64,000 nt of DNA. Source: Devosia sp. Its GTDB lineage: Bacteria; Pseudomonadota; Alphaproteobacteria; Rhizobiales; Devosiaceae. Below the pieces are notes generated by a model that had not been told where the DNA came from, made no database searches, and saw nothing but the letters and a program-made list of their open reading frames with translations. Below, piece by piece: positions 39,408-50,782 of this stretch. The DNA is taken from the NCBI GenBank assembly GCA_026126125.1, contig JAHCJW010000002.1, positions 1 to 64,000 of the forward strand. Reading direction: 5' to 3'. Numbering within the stretch: the first letter of the stretch is position 1; each line of letters starts with the position of its first letter. The translations under genes and the position numbers were made by a program.

Positions 39408-40817
39408 CTAACTATAGCTACGCCCGGCGCGGCGCTTGTCGAGGTCGCGCGCTGCGGCGTGTCGCAGCTCGGGGTCGACAACAGCCTTCATGCCTGTGCC
39501 AGCCATGACAGCAGCGGCCCGGACCATGGCGCGGTGGGCTGCACCAGATTGGCCCTGCGCGACCGCCTGCCAGCTGTGGCTTGGTGTTCCAGCCGCCCAG
39601 GTCGCCGTAGAGCACTCGACCACCGGAACAACCCAGCTCACGTCGCCGACATCGGTCGAGCCGGTGCCTTGCGACATTCGCCCATCATAGGCGCGCAGCC
39701 CCGCATGAAGGGGTGTCAGCCCTCGCCCATCGCTCAAAAACAGGTCATCAAACCCGGCGTCGCGCCGGTCGCTTGCGGCAGTATTCAAGGTCGAACGGAT
39801 TTCGTGGGCAAACGCACGCTCCGCTTCCGTAAAGTCCAGCGGACCCAAATCGAGCATAACATCATGCATGGCCGCGCAAAGTGGCGCATTCGGTATCACA
39901 TTAGCCGCACCGCCCTGGTCGGTGATGTCCACCTCCGTGCCGGTCATCAGCGCCGCTCCCCGCGCGATGTCATCAACGCGGTGGACAAGATCGTCGCGCT
40001 CATCGAGTTCGGGAGCGCGGATCATGTAGAGCACTTCGGCCCTTGACTGCACGACGCCCGGCGCAATGCCGCCGGCATCGGTGATGGCGTAATGCAGCCG
40101 GGCGTCTTGCGGCATGTGCTCACGCAGGAAATTGGCCCCGACATTCATAAGCTCCACGGCATCAAGCGCGCTTCGGCCAAGATGGGGCGCCATGGCAGCA
40201 TGCGCGGCCTTGCCCCGGAACCGATAGGTGCGATTGGAAATCGCCAGCGTCGAACGGGCACGCACGCCATTGAACGTGCCGGGATGCCAACCGAGGGCGA
40301 TATCGACGCCATCAAAGGCCCCTGCCCGCACCATAATGGCCTTGCCCCAGCCTCCTTCCTCCGCAGGACAGCCATAATACCGCAGCCGCGCGCTTATGTT
40401 GCGCGCCGCCAGAACTTTTGACAACGCCACCGCGGCCAGCATCGAGCCGCTGCCCAACAGGTTATGGCCGCAGCCATGGCCGTTGCCGCCGGGTTCGAGA
40501 GGACGCTCCTCAGCGACATTGGCCGTTTGGCTGAGACCGGGGAGCGCGTCGAACTCGCCAAGGAACGCAATGAGGGGCGCCTCAGCTTCAGCGCTGCCCG
40601 GAAAAGCCCAATCGGCGATAAAGGCGGTGTCCAGTCCGGCGATACCCCGCGTTACCCTGAAACCGAACTGCTCCATGATCCGGATTTGCGCCGCCACCGA
40701 GCGATGCTCGGCGAAACACAATTCCGGCGTGGCCCAGATTTCGTCGGCCAGCGCCGTAAAGTGCGGCGACAGGCGTTCGATTGTTTCGCTCAGCAGATCG
40801 GCAAGGGCCTCGTCCAT
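39408..40817 (-). CDS. M20-family amidohydrolase (AbgB-like)
   Basis: 469 residues. It has the metal-binding motif GGNGHGCGHNLLGSG, the Glu pair in CPAEEGG and the His of ALGWHPG; the M20 dimerisation domain occupies the middle. It resembles p-aminobenzoyl-glutamate hydrolase subunit B and other N-acyl-amino-acid amidohydrolases, which split amide bonds of acylated amino acids. It is cytoplasmic. It is the last gene of the long minus-strand peptide-import operon, 3 nt after the CocE-type gene, and probably processes imported amides. Confidence 0.9.
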   Translation of the reverse strand: MDEALADLLSETIERLSPHFTALADEIWATPELCFAEHRSVAAQIRIMEQFGFRVTRGIAGLDTAFIADWAFPGSAEAEAPLIAFLGEFDALPGLSQTANVAEERPLEPGGNGHGCGHNLLGSGSMLAAVALSKVLAARNISARLRYYGCPAEEGGWGKAIMVRAGAFDGVDIALGWHPGTFNGVRARSTLAISNRTYRFRGKAAHAAMAPHLGRSALDAVELMNVGANFLREHMPQDARLHYAITDAGGIAPGVVQSRAEVLYMIRAPELDERDDLVHRVDDIARGAALMTGTEVDITDQGGAANVIPNAPLCAAMHDVMLDLGPLDFTEAERAFAHEIRSTLNTAASDRRDAGFDDLFLSDGRGLTPLHAGLRAYDGRMSQGTGSTDVGDVSWVVPVVECSTATWAAGTPSHSWQAVAQGQSGAAHRAMVRAAAVMAGTGMKAVVDPELRHAAARDLDKRRAGRSYS

Positions 40818-40820
40818 AAG

Positions 40821-42734
40821 CTAGTTCTCTTTCATCACCGGCAGGATCAGCCGCGAGGCATGCACCGGGTCGTGGTGGATGGCGTTGACGGCCACTCGTG
40901 TGTGCGTATGGCGACCGATGGGCTCTCCCGTATTGGGATTGACGTCGAAACGCGGGAATGACGCCGACGAGACCAACAGGCGCAACCTGTGTCCGGCCTG
41001 GAAGCGGTTGGCGATCGGGTACAGTTCGAACCGCACTTTCACAACTTCCCCGGGCGCCATCATCAAGGGCTTGTCGAAAGCCTCGCGATAACGCAGGCGG
41101 AAGATGCTTTCCGTCAGATTCATCCGATAGCCGTCCGGCCAGCTTTCGCTTTCAGGATAGACATCCTGCAGCTGCACGAAAACGTCGGTATCGGGCGCAT
41201 CGGAAGAGAAGTAGATTTCCACTTCAGGCGCGCCGACAATATCGAGATCCTCCGCCAGGACTTCCGAGGTGAAGGTCAATACATCGGGGCGCTCGGCAAG
41301 GTCGCCAAAAGGCGCTTCCGCACCATACACACCGGCATGGGTGACTTGGTCCCCGGCGCCCTGCAGGACAATGCTCTCCCGCAAGGTAATGGGATCGCCC
41401 GTGCGCATCATCCGCGGAAAGGGCGGCAGGTTCTGTGTCATCGAGGAGACGTTTGACGCCACCGTCGGCATCGGCTTTTTGGGGTCGAACACGTAACTTG
41501 TCGGTGCGTGATCCGCCGGCTGCTGTGGGGAAAGCCCCCCACCCCGATGGAAATGCCAGTCCTCGTTCACCACCCCTTGAGGAGGCCATTGATCGGCAGT
41601 CTTCCAGCTGCCGCCATGCACGAGACGGCCGGCCGGATTGCGGGCGCCATCACCGCCCATATGGAAATAGCGGATATTGGGCTGATCGTTCCAGGCCTTG
41701 TCGTCGCCTCGCAGGAAGCGATCAAAGAAGGCCAACATGATTTCGCGCCGGTCCTTATGGATATTGCCCTTGATCGGCGCGCCCTTGCCCATATCGACAT
41801 CGCCGGCCACCGGATTATCGAAATTGGGGCCGCCATGCACACCTCCACCCATCAGCAGATATTGGTGCGACAGCCGGTCGGCCAGATCGGTGTAGTTCTT
41901 GATCGAAGCGCGTGGATATGTGTCGTACCAGGCGCCTGCATACATGGTTGGAATGTCGGCCGTCTGGTCCCGATAGGCTTCCGGGTTCAGCGTTGGGTTC
42001 ATCCAGAATTCGCTGAAATCGCCATTGCGATAAAAATCCAGCGCGCGCTTCTCCCATTTTGGCAGTGGCGCAAGCGGGCTGTTGCCTTCGCTCCAGGGCA
42101 GGCGCTGGAACCAGTCGAACATGTTTTCGGCGTTGCGCACCAATTGCGCCTGCAGCGCCGGGTTCGCATGGGCCTCCTGAGAATGAATGGCATTGGTGAC
42201 AAGCCAAGCCAGCCAGCGCAGTTCCAATGTGCCGTGATGGCGCAGCGAATGGAGGAAGCCGTTCGAGCCGGACTGGTTAACCCACATGGCCTTGAGGTGC
42301 GGCGGGCGCTGGATAGCGGTTGCGGTCTGGTTCCAGGCGCGCAGGGACGAGCCTTGCGTGCCGATCATGCCGTTGCAATAGGACTGAGCGGCAAGCCACT
42401 CGATCACGTCATAGCCATCTTCTCCTTCCTTGGCATCGAGAAGGACGAAGTCGCCTTCCGAGCCAAACCGGCCTCGGCAATCCTGCACCACGTAGAGATA
42501 ACCGCGACTGGCGAAATACTCGCCATTGCCCGCCTGCCCCGAGGGGCCTTTGCCGGAGCGCGTATCGTAAGGAGAGCGGGTGATGATCGCCGGGAATGGC
42601 CCGGGCAAAACCTCTCCATTCCGTGCCGGGCGATAGATATCGAGCGACAGCTTAACGCCGTCGCGAGCCATGCATTTGACCGATCGCGCGATCACGACAT
42701 CGTAGGGCGCGGCGGAGGTGCTCGTGTCAGTCAT
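40821..42734 (-). CDS. CocE/NonD-family hydrolase (S15-type)
   Basis: 637 residues. An alpha/beta-hydrolase domain has the nucleophile region GMIGTQGSSLRAWNQ, where the family usually has G-x-S-Y-x-G; the Ser is kept but the flanking residues differ. The C-terminal jelly-roll domain contains APEVEIYFSSDAPDTDVFV. The family includes cocaine esterase, alpha-amino-acid ester hydrolases and X-Pro peptidases. There is no signal peptide. It lies 9 nt after the acyl-CoA synthetase gene in the operon. The substrate is unknown; an ester or amide of the imported compound is likely. Confidence 0.88.
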   Translation of the reverse strand: MTDTSTSAAPYDVVIARSVKCMARDGVKLSLDIYRPARNGEVLPGPFPAIITRSPYDTRSGKGPSGQAGNGEYFASRGYLYVVQDCRGRFGSEGDFVLLDAKEGEDGYDVIEWLAAQSYCNGMIGTQGSSLRAWNQTATAIQRPPHLKAMWVNQSGSNGFLHSLRHHGTLELRWLAWLVTNAIHSQEAHANPALQAQLVRNAENMFDWFQRLPWSEGNSPLAPLPKWEKRALDFYRNGDFSEFWMNPTLNPEAYRDQTADIPTMYAGAWYDTYPRASIKNYTDLADRLSHQYLLMGGGVHGGPNFDNPVAGDVDMGKGAPIKGNIHKDRREIMLAFFDRFLRGDDKAWNDQPNIRYFHMGGDGARNPAGRLVHGGSWKTADQWPPQGVVNEDWHFHRGGGLSPQQPADHAPTSYVFDPKKPMPTVASNVSSMTQNLPPFPRMMRTGDPITLRESIVLQGAGDQVTHAGVYGAEAPFGDLAERPDVLTFTSEVLAEDLDIVGAPEVEIYFSSDAPDTDVFVQLQDVYPESESWPDGYRMNLTESIFRLRYREAFDKPLMMAPGEVVKVRFELYPIANRFQAGHRLRLLVSSASFPRFDVNPNTGEPIGRHTHTRVAVNAIHHDPVHASRLILPVMKEN

Positions 42735-42743
42735 GATCTGTCC

Positions 42744-44411
42744 TCAGGCTGGATTGTTGATGGAGGGCGCGTGGCCGGCAAATTCACGCAAACGCAGGTC
42801 ACGCCGCTGGATCTTGCCGACGGCGTTCTTGGGCAATTCATCGATGAATTCGATGCGGCGCGGATATTTGTAGGGCGCTGTCATGCCCTTGACGAAGTTC
42901 TGCAATTCCTTGGCAAGCTCAGGACTGCCCTCGAAGCCGTCATGCAGCACGATGAAGGCTTTCACCACCTCACCACGCTCTTCGTCAGGGCTGGGCACAG
43001 CGGCCGCCTCGCGCACCATCGGATGCTCGATCAGCGCGTTTTCGACCTCCTGTGGACCGATCCGGTAGCCGGCCGAATTGATGACGTCGTCCGCCCGGCC
43101 CTCGTAATAGATGTAGCCGTCCGCATCTGCGCGGGCATTGTCCCCGGTCATGAAGTATTCGACGCCAGCGATCACCTTGCGGGTCGATGCCGTACGCGCG
43201 TCATCCTGCCAATAGCCCAGCATGATATTGGGGCTGGGTAGTCGCAGGGCCAATTGACCGGTTTGACCGGGCTCGGCAACGTGATCGTCCGCCGTGATGA
43301 TATCGAGATCGACCCCGGGCAAGGCGCGCCCCATGGCACCCGGGCGCACCTCGGTGCCGCGATAATTGGCTACCAGCATCAGCGTTTCGGTCAGACCGTA
43401 GGCTTCAAGCACCGGTCGAGCGGTCATCGCGCTCCACGCCGCAAGCACGGGAGGATTAAGCGATTCCCCGGCCGACACGGTGATGCGAAGCCTGGAAATA
43501 TCCTTGTCGGTCAGATCTAGGGCCACCAATCGACGCAATTCTGTCGCGGCCGCGCAATAGACGGTGACGCCATGGCGGGCGATGAGCTCGACGCGATAGT
43601 CGGCATCGAAGGGACCATCGTAAAAGAGCACCGTGGCCCCCCGGCCCCAGGGGCCGAACAGGATCGACGTGCCAGCCTTGGACCAGCCGGTATCGGCCGT
43701 GCAAAACATGACATCGTCTTGGTCAAGATCGAGCCAGTATTCGGCCGAACCCGACCAGGCATGGAGAGCGCGCGAAGCGTGCGTGACACCCTTGGGCAGA
43801 CCGGTAGAGCCGGAGGTATAGAAGATCAATGCCGGATCTTCGGCCTGCACAATGGCCGGCTGGAAACCGCCTTCGTCTTCCGCCAACAAATCCGCGAATG
43901 ACAACCACCCAGCCGGGGCGGCGGCAGTGGCATGGCTGCCTGCCGGCTCAGCGGGGTCGACGGCAATCTGCAGCGCGTCGTCCGGCGCATCCCCAAATTT
44001 GGCCACCTCCAGATTGGTGGTGATGATCGTCTTCGCTCCAGAATTGGCGAGACGATAGGCGATGTCCTTGGGCGTCAGCATGGTGACGCAGGGAATAGCG
44101 ATCGCACCAAGCTTGAGGATGGCCACCATGGCAATCTGCCAGGCCGGGATGCGCGGCAGCATGACCATGACCCGATCACCGGCCCCCACCCCCCTGCGTT
44201 GCAAGGCAGCTGCCAGACGATCCGTCAGCCTGGCAATATCGGCAAAACTATAGCTATGCGCTGCCCCGGCGGCATTGCACCAGATCAGCGCCGGCGATGC
44301 GTTGTTGCGCTCGGCATTGGCGGCCCAGGCATCAACGACATCCGTGCCGAAATTGAAGGTCCGGGGTGTTTGTGCCCGGTATTCGGCCCGCAGGCGCTCA
44401 TATCTGTCCAT
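42744..44411 (-). CDS. AMP-forming acyl-CoA synthetase
   Basis: 555 residues. It has the P-loop FYTSGSTGLPKGVTHASRA, adenine-binding EAYGLTET, and the C-terminal GRADDVINSAGYRIGPQEVE with the catalytic Lys in KNAVGKIQRRDLR. The order of motifs fits acetyl/propionyl or medium-chain acyl-CoA synthetases. It activates a carboxylic acid, perhaps released by the neighbouring hydrolases. Start at ATG 44411; the longer frame to 44495 overlaps the previous gene. Confidence 0.9.
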   Translation of the reverse strand: MDRYERLRAEYRAQTPRTFNFGTDVVDAWAANAERNNASPALIWCNAAGAAHSYSFADIARLTDRLAAALQRRGVGAGDRVMVMLPRIPAWQIAMVAILKLGAIAIPCVTMLTPKDIAYRLANSGAKTIITTNLEVAKFGDAPDDALQIAVDPAEPAGSHATAAAPAGWLSFADLLAEDEGGFQPAIVQAEDPALIFYTSGSTGLPKGVTHASRALHAWSGSAEYWLDLDQDDVMFCTADTGWSKAGTSILFGPWGRGATVLFYDGPFDADYRVELIARHGVTVYCAAATELRRLVALDLTDKDISRLRITVSAGESLNPPVLAAWSAMTARPVLEAYGLTETLMLVANYRGTEVRPGAMGRALPGVDLDIITADDHVAEPGQTGQLALRLPSPNIMLGYWQDDARTASTRKVIAGVEYFMTGDNARADADGYIYYEGRADDVINSAGYRIGPQEVENALIEHPMVREAAAVPSPDEERGEVVKAFIVLHDGFEGSPELAKELQNFVKGMTAPYKYPRRIEFIDELPKNAVGKIQRRDLRLREFAGHAPSINNPA

Positions 44412-44430
44412 GGTCAGGAATCCACAGTCC

Positions 44431-45279
44431 TTATGCGTTCTGGAGATCCTTGAGGAAGGCGCGCGTCCGCTGAGCAAGATAGTCCGGCTGGTCACCCCAG
44501 ATGGTGTGATTGCTGTTCTGGACCATTTCCCGCGTAGCGTTGGGGAACTTGGCCGTCAGCTCCTCAGCCTGGTTTGCGCTCAGCACATTGGAGCGGTCGG
44601 CATTGAGCACCAGAACCGGCACCTTGATTGCTGCGATGTCAGCGGATTGATCGGTCGACAGGTTGAGGAAGACCTTGGTGATGGCGGGCAGATCGTAAGC
44701 CCAGCTCCAGCTGCCATCGGCCTCTTCACGGAAGTCACCCTGATTGGCAAGGCTGTGCAATTCATCGCTCAGGCCCGAACGCTGCGGGAGCGCGCGCGCG
44801 AAGGCTTCAGCTTCCGCCAATGTGGGGTAGTTGCGGCGACGCGTATGATGCGAACGCAGATATTTGACGATCTCGCCATCAGAAACAAAGAAGCTCGGAT
44901 CGGAAAGGACAAGGCCGGCGATCCGGTCGGGATTGGCGGCGGCGAAAGACACGGCAACCTGATTGCCGACCGAGCTGCCAACCAAGGTGATGCCCTTGAG
45001 GTCGAGCTTGGCGGCCAGCTTGCCGATGTCCTCGGCCAGCTCCTTGATGGCATAGGTGCTATTGGGACGGTCGGACGCGCCATGACCGCGCATGTCCACG
45101 GCGATGACGCGATAGCTGTCACGCAGGCTGGCGGCGAGATGACCCCAGGCATGGGCCGTCATCGAAGTGCCATGCAGACACACCAGCGCCGGACCAGTGC
45201 CACCATTGTCGAGATAGCGGATCTTGACGCCATCGAGATCGGCGATGTGGGAGGTCCAGTTGGGATCGATCTTGGTCAT
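44431..45279 (-). CDS. Alpha/beta-fold hydrolase
   Basis: 282 residues. Nucleophile elbow LVGSSVGNQVA (Ser), acid Asp in VLNADRSN and His in NSNHTIWGDQ; oxyanion segment CLHGTSMTAHAWG. Ester or C-C hydrolase by family. Start at ATG 45279 with GGAGAC 6 nt upstream. It lies between the ABC transporter ATPase and the acyl-CoA synthetase genes. Confidence 0.88.
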   Translation of the reverse strand: MTKIDPNWTSHIADLDGVKIRYLDNGGTGPALVCLHGTSMTAHAWGHLAASLRDSYRVIAVDMRGHGASDRPNSTYAIKELAEDIGKLAAKLDLKGITLVGSSVGNQVAVSFAAANPDRIAGLVLSDPSFFVSDGEIVKYLRSHHTRRRNYPTLAEAEAFARALPQRSGLSDELHSLANQGDFREEADGSWSWAYDLPAITKVFLNLSTDQSADIAAIKVPVLVLNADRSNVLSANQAEELTAKFPNATREMVQNSNHTIWGDQPDYLAQRTRAFLKDLQNA

Positions 45280-45298
45280 TATATGTCTCCTTGAGAAA

Positions 45299-46262
<964 letters not shown>

Positions 46263-46270
<8 letters not shown>

Positions 46271-47294
46271 CGTGTCGTTCCAATTCATCGGCGCGCAGAC
46301 AGCGCATGACGCGCCCGCCGCGAGCGGGTTCAAGGGCCGGTTCCTTGGTCTGGCAGATCGGCATCGCGGATGGGCAACGCGGGTGGAAACGGCACCCGGA
46401 GGGCATCGCTGCCGCATGGGGAACGGAGCCGGACAAAGCCTCGATCCGGGCGCCGGCCTCGCCGGTGGGAATGCTGGCAAGAAGCGCCTTCGTGTAAGGG
46501 TGGCGCGGTCGGCGAATGATCTCGCCCACGGAGCCGGTCTCGACCACCTGGCCGCCATACATGACTGCCACACGGTCCGCCATCGCGGCCACGACGCCAA
46601 AATCATGCGTCACCAGCACGAGTGCCAGATTGAGCTCCCGCTGCAGCCGGCGGATGAGGTTGAGCACCTGCGCCTGAATGGTAACGTCGAGCGCCGTGGT
46701 CGGCTCGTCGGCGATCAGCAGCTCCGGTTCAGAGGCCAGGGCAATGGCGATCATCGCCCTTTGTCTTTGACCACCCGACAATTGGTGCGGGTAGCGGTCC
46801 AACGCCTCTTCGGGGTCTGGCAGGCCGACATGGCGCAGCCATTCCGCGCCCTTCGCTCGCAGCTCTGCTTTCCCGGTGAGCCCGGTCAGCCGCAACGCCT
46901 CATTGAGCTGCTGGCCGATCGTGAAAACCGGATCGAGTGCTCGCGAAGGATTCTGGAAAATCATGCCGATCCGCTTGCCGAGCAACTTGCGGTCGCGGCG
47001 CTCGCGTTCGGAAAGGCGGGAAATTTCTTCCCCGTCGAGCTTTACGCTGCCGCGCACGATCGTTCCGCCGCGCCCGAGCAGGCCCGTCACGGCCAAAACC
47101 GTGACGGACTTGCCCGATCCAGATTCCCCAATCAGGGCCAGGGCTTCTCCACGTCGGACCTCGATGGAGACATCCGAGCAGACTTCAAGCACACCGCTAT
47201 ATGTGACCGCCATGCCCTCCACCGAGAGCGCAACGGGGCTTGTCGCACTCGGGGTGGTTGCCTCGGACACGCCGGTTGGGGCCATGGCGGTCAT
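46263..47294 (-). CDS. Peptide ABC importer ATPase (DppD/OppD type)
   Basis: 343 residues. Walker A GESGSGKSVTVLAV, signature LSGGQRQRAMIAIAL, Walker B LLIADEPTTALD, and a C-terminal Cys-rich segment (CRFHPRCPSAMPIC) that binds an iron-sulfur cluster in some relatives. It starts 5 nt after the binding-protein gene. Confidence 0.92.
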
Positions 47295-47299
47295 CGCGC

Positions 47300-48901
47300 T
47301 TATCTTTCGATCCAGACTTCAGACAGGCTCGGGAAACCCTGCGTGATCATCGGGTTCCAGCCGCGGATGTCGCCCTGCGCCGGGTGCAACAGGACAGCAG
47401 CCCAGATCGGCAGGGGGTTCTGGATGTTCTGGTAGACATAGCGCTGGATTTCCCAGATTTTTTCCTGGCGCTTGGCCACATCCACAATGCCCTGCTGCTC
47501 TTCAATCATCGCCGTCAGAGTGGGATCATTGATGCCGGTATAATTGCGCACGGCACCGGGCAGATAATGGCTGGTGAAGTATTCATCCGCCTCGGCGAAC
47601 GGGCTCATCATCAGGAACATGGCCTGGAAGTCGCCCTCCTTGCCCATGGCCTGCCCAGCGACGGGGTCGATCATCTTGATCTCGGCAGTGACGCCGATTT
47701 CTGCCAGGTCCTGCTGGATCCATTCGGCTTCACGAACGAATTCCTCACCATAATTGAGCACGGTGAATTCAAAGCTGAACCCTTCGGGATATCCGGCTTC
47801 AGCGAGCAGCGCCTTGGCCTTTTCATGGTCTGGCGTGCCGTAGAGGGCAATGCGCTCTTCTTCCGGCAAGGTCTGGGCATTCAGGGCGGGTCCGACCACG
47901 CCACCGATGCCACCACCGCCACGCACCACCTCGCCAAGACCCATGCGGTCAAGGGCGAGGTTCATGGCCTGGCGCACTTCAAGGCTGGCGAAAGGCTCGA
48001 AGCCCGGATTGAGATAGAGCTCGCTCTGCGTGTTGGCCGTGGTCTGCACGTCCTGAATGTCGGGCACAGCCTGCTTCAGCCCTTCCATCTGCGTCAGGTT
48101 CAGCGGGCCGAACCAGATGTCGACCTGGCCGGAGCGGAACGCCATGATGCGGGCGTTGAGATCCTTGATCGGCAGGATTTCGACCTCGTCGACATAGGGC
48201 AATTGCTCGCCGTTCTCGTCCTTGCCGAAATAGTTCTCGTTGCGGACATAGTGGGTGGCAACACCGGCTTCGTCGCCAGTGAGAATCCACGGGCCGGTGC
48301 CGATGACGGTGACGTTGCGGTCATAGCCGCCATCGAAGGCTTCCGTGGGCAAGATCCACATGTTCTGATGCGCCAGGTTCTGCAGCAGCACGACATTGGG
48401 GCGCTTGAGCGTGATCACCACGGTCTTGTCGTCAGGCGCAGTGATCGCGTCGACAGTGGACAGAAGACCCTTCTGCACACCGCCCGCAATGATGGCATCA
48501 TAGGTCGCAACCACGTCGGCCGCCGTAACTGCGCGCCCGGAAACCGGGGCGATATCCTGCCAGACGGCGTCCCTGATCTTGAACGTATAGGTTAGGCCAT
48601 CTTCGGAGATTTCCCAGCTTTCGGCGAGGCCCGGCTTTGCTACGAACTGGCCATAGCCGATATCATCGCCGGTCTTCCACTCAACCAGACGGTTCATGGC
48701 CAGGCCCAGCCGCGAATGAACGGCAAACTCGGTGCTGGCGAGCGGATCGAAATTCGGAGCATCGGCGTGCACGTTGATGACGACCTTGCCACCATGCTTT
48801 TCCTGAGCCATGGCCGGCGGCGCCACAACCATTGCCGCCGCGATGGCGAGCGCAGGAAGTGCGGTGACGAATGCGTAACGGGCGAGTAGTCGTTTTAACA
48901 T
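47300..48901 (-). CDS. Peptide ABC importer substrate-binding protein (SBP family 5)
   Basis: 533 residues with a Sec signal peptide (MLKRLLARY, hydrophobic core, cleavage after PAMAQ). The mature protein starts KVVINVHADAPNFDPLAS and has the family 5 segment YTFKIRDAVWQD. It delivers peptides or similar amide compounds to the DppBC-type permeases. Start at ATG 48901; an upstream extension overlaps the permease gene and lacks family similarity. Confidence 0.92.
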   Translation of the reverse strand: MLKRLLARYAFVTALPALAIAAAMVVAPPAMAQEKHGGKVVINVHADAPNFDPLASTEFAVHSRLGLAMNRLVEWKTGDDIGYGQFVAKPGLAESWEISEDGLTYTFKIRDAVWQDIAPVSGRAVTAADVVATYDAIIAGGVQKGLLSTVDAITAPDDKTVVITLKRPNVVLLQNLAHQNMWILPTEAFDGGYDRNVTVIGTGPWILTGDEAGVATHYVRNENYFGKDENGEQLPYVDEVEILPIKDLNARIMAFRSGQVDIWFGPLNLTQMEGLKQAVPDIQDVQTTANTQSELYLNPGFEPFASLEVRQAMNLALDRMGLGEVVRGGGGIGGVVGPALNAQTLPEEERIALYGTPDHEKAKALLAEAGYPEGFSFEFTVLNYGEEFVREAEWIQQDLAEIGVTAEIKMIDPVAGQAMGKEGDFQAMFLMMSPFAEADEYFTSHYLPGAVRNYTGINDPTLTAMIEEQQGIVDVAKRQEKIWEIQRYVYQNIQNPLPIWAAVLLHPAQGDIRGWNPMITQGFPSLSEVWIER

Positions 48902-48953
48902 TGCAGTGCGTTCCCTTATTGTTATGACTTGGGGCTCGGTCCGCTGGTCTTGG

Positions 48954-49829
48954 CTAGCGGTTGCGAGGGTCGAGGACGTCGCGCAGGGCGTCACCGATGA
49001 GGTTGAGGGCAAGGACGCTGATGGTCAGCATCAGCCCTGGAAAAACGATCAGCCAAGGCGCCTGGCCGATAAAGCGCGTGCCTTGAGACAGCATGGTGCC
49101 GAGAGACGGATTGGGCGGCGGCGTGCCAACGCCCAGAAAGCTCAGCGCCGCTTCGGTCATGATGGCGATGCCAAAGACCAATGAACCAAGCACCAGCATT
49201 GTCGGCATCAGATTGGGCACGCCATGGGTAAGCATGATGCGCAGCGGTGAAGCGCCAATCACCCGCGAAGCCGCGATAAAATCATTGTTGCGTATCTTCA
49301 TGGTTTCAGAGCGCACCACGCGCACAAAACGGGGGATCTGCGCCAGCGTCACCGCGATGATCACATTGCGCACGCTCGGCCCCAGCATGGCCGCGATAAA
49401 CAGCGACAGAACCAGCGAGGGCAGCACGTCGAGCGCCTCGACGATGCGCTGGATGATCACGTCGACCCAGCCGCCGAAATAGCCGGAAATCATGCCGATG
49501 AGACCACCGATCACCATGGTGATGATCACCACCATCAGGCCCACGAGCAAAGAAACCTGGGTGCCGTAGAGCACGCGGGAGAACACGTCGCGACCGATAT
49601 CGTCGGTACCGAACCAATGGGTCAGCGATGGCGGCTGCAGGATGGCGCGGCGGTTCTGCACCAGCGGGTCGAACTGGGCGACCAGTGGAGCAAAAATCGC
49701 CAAAGCCAGAACGATGGCCAGGATCACCAATGCGGTGCAGCCAATGGGATCACGAACCAGTGCCTTGAAGATGGCGAGGGTGCGATTGGTGCGACGGGCC
49801 GGGGCCGCCTCCTGGATGAGCGAGGTCAC
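48954..49829 (-). CDS. Peptide ABC importer permease (DppC type)
   Basis: 291 residues, about six membrane helices. N-terminal OppC motif, LTHWFGTDDIGRDVFSRVLY, and docking loop AASRVIGASPLRIMLTHGVP. It overlaps the DppB-type gene by 4 nt. Confidence 0.92.
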   Translation of the reverse strand: MTSLIQEAAPARRTNRTLAIFKALVRDPIGCTALVILAIVLALAIFAPLVAQFDPLVQNRRAILQPPSLTHWFGTDDIGRDVFSRVLYGTQVSLLVGLMVVIITMVIGGLIGMISGYFGGWVDVIIQRIVEALDVLPSLVLSLFIAAMLGPSVRNVIIAVTLAQIPRFVRVVRSETMKIRNNDFIAASRVIGASPLRIMLTHGVPNLMPTMLVLGSLVFGIAIMTEAALSFLGVGTPPPNPSLGTMLSQGTRFIGQAPWLIVFPGLMLTISVLALNLIGDALRDVLDPRNR

Positions 49830-50779
49830 GAGCGGATCCCCCGGATGCGGGGATCGACGAGCCCATAGGAGAGGTCGACCATCAGGTTGACGATGATGGT
49901 GATCAGGCCGTAGGTCAGAACGGCGGCCTGGATCACGGTGTAGTCACGGTTGGCAACCGCCTCGAACAGAAGATTTCCCAGACCCGGAATATTGAAGATG
50001 CGCTCAATGATGACCGTGCCGGAGAGCAGGTTGCCGAACTGAGTGCCAAGAAGTGTGATCACCGGGATCAGCGCGTTCTTGAGCGCATGGCCGAGATAAA
50101 GCCCGGACGAGGAAACACCGCGGGCGCGGGCGGCGCGGATGAAATCAGCGCCGGTCACCTCCAGCATGGCCGAGCGCGTCAGACGCGACAAGGCCGCGGC
50201 CACTCCCAGGGACAGGGCAAGAGCGGGGAAAATAACCTGCTGGAAATTGGCCCAGGGTTCGGCCGAAAAACTGCGATAGGGCAGCGGAATGTAATAGCCG
50301 ATCAGCGCCAGGCCGGTCAGCGTGAGCAGACCAAGCCACAGTTGCGGAATGGCCAGGAAGACGGTCGACATCATGCGCAGCACCATGTCGCCGGCAGTGC
50401 CGCGCCACAGTGCCGCCAGAACGCCGGCGCCGACGCCCAAGAGGGCACCCATGACAATGGCAATGATTGACAATTGCAGCGTGGGCAGGAGCGCGGCGCC
50501 GACCTGAGCTGAAACGGGGCGGCCGGTCCAGAGCGAACTCCCCAGGTCGCCGCTGACGACACCGCTGGCCCAGACGAGAAACTGCTCGTGGACAGGCTTG
50601 TCCAGCCCCATCGCCGCACGCTTTTCCTGCAGCAGCTCTGGAGTGACGGCGCCGGCTTCGGACAATTGCTGGTTGACGATGTCACCTGGTATCAGGCGGA
50701 TGGCGACGAAGACCATCAGCGCCACCGCGACCAGGACGAGCACCCCCAGAACTGCGCGCCGGATTGCAAAAACGATCAT
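49826..50779 (-). CDS. Peptide ABC importer permease (DppB type)
   Basis: 317 residues, six membrane helices. Docking loop RAARARGVSSSGLYLGHALK and C-terminal segment YGLVDPRIR typical of DppB. It starts 3 nt after the rhodanese gene and overlaps the DppC-type gene by 4 nt. Confidence 0.92.
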   Translation of the reverse strand: MIVFAIRRAVLGVLVLVAVALMVFVAIRLIPGDIVNQQLSEAGAVTPELLQEKRAAMGLDKPVHEQFLVWASGVVSGDLGSSLWTGRPVSAQVGAALLPTLQLSIIAIVMGALLGVGAGVLAALWRGTAGDMVLRMMSTVFLAIPQLWLGLLTLTGLALIGYYIPLPYRSFSAEPWANFQQVIFPALALSLGVAAALSRLTRSAMLEVTGADFIRAARARGVSSSGLYLGHALKNALIPVITLLGTQFGNLLSGTVIIERIFNIPGLGNLLFEAVANRDYTVIQAAVLTYGLITIIVNLMVDLSYGLVDPRIRGIRS

Positions 50780-50782
50780 GGC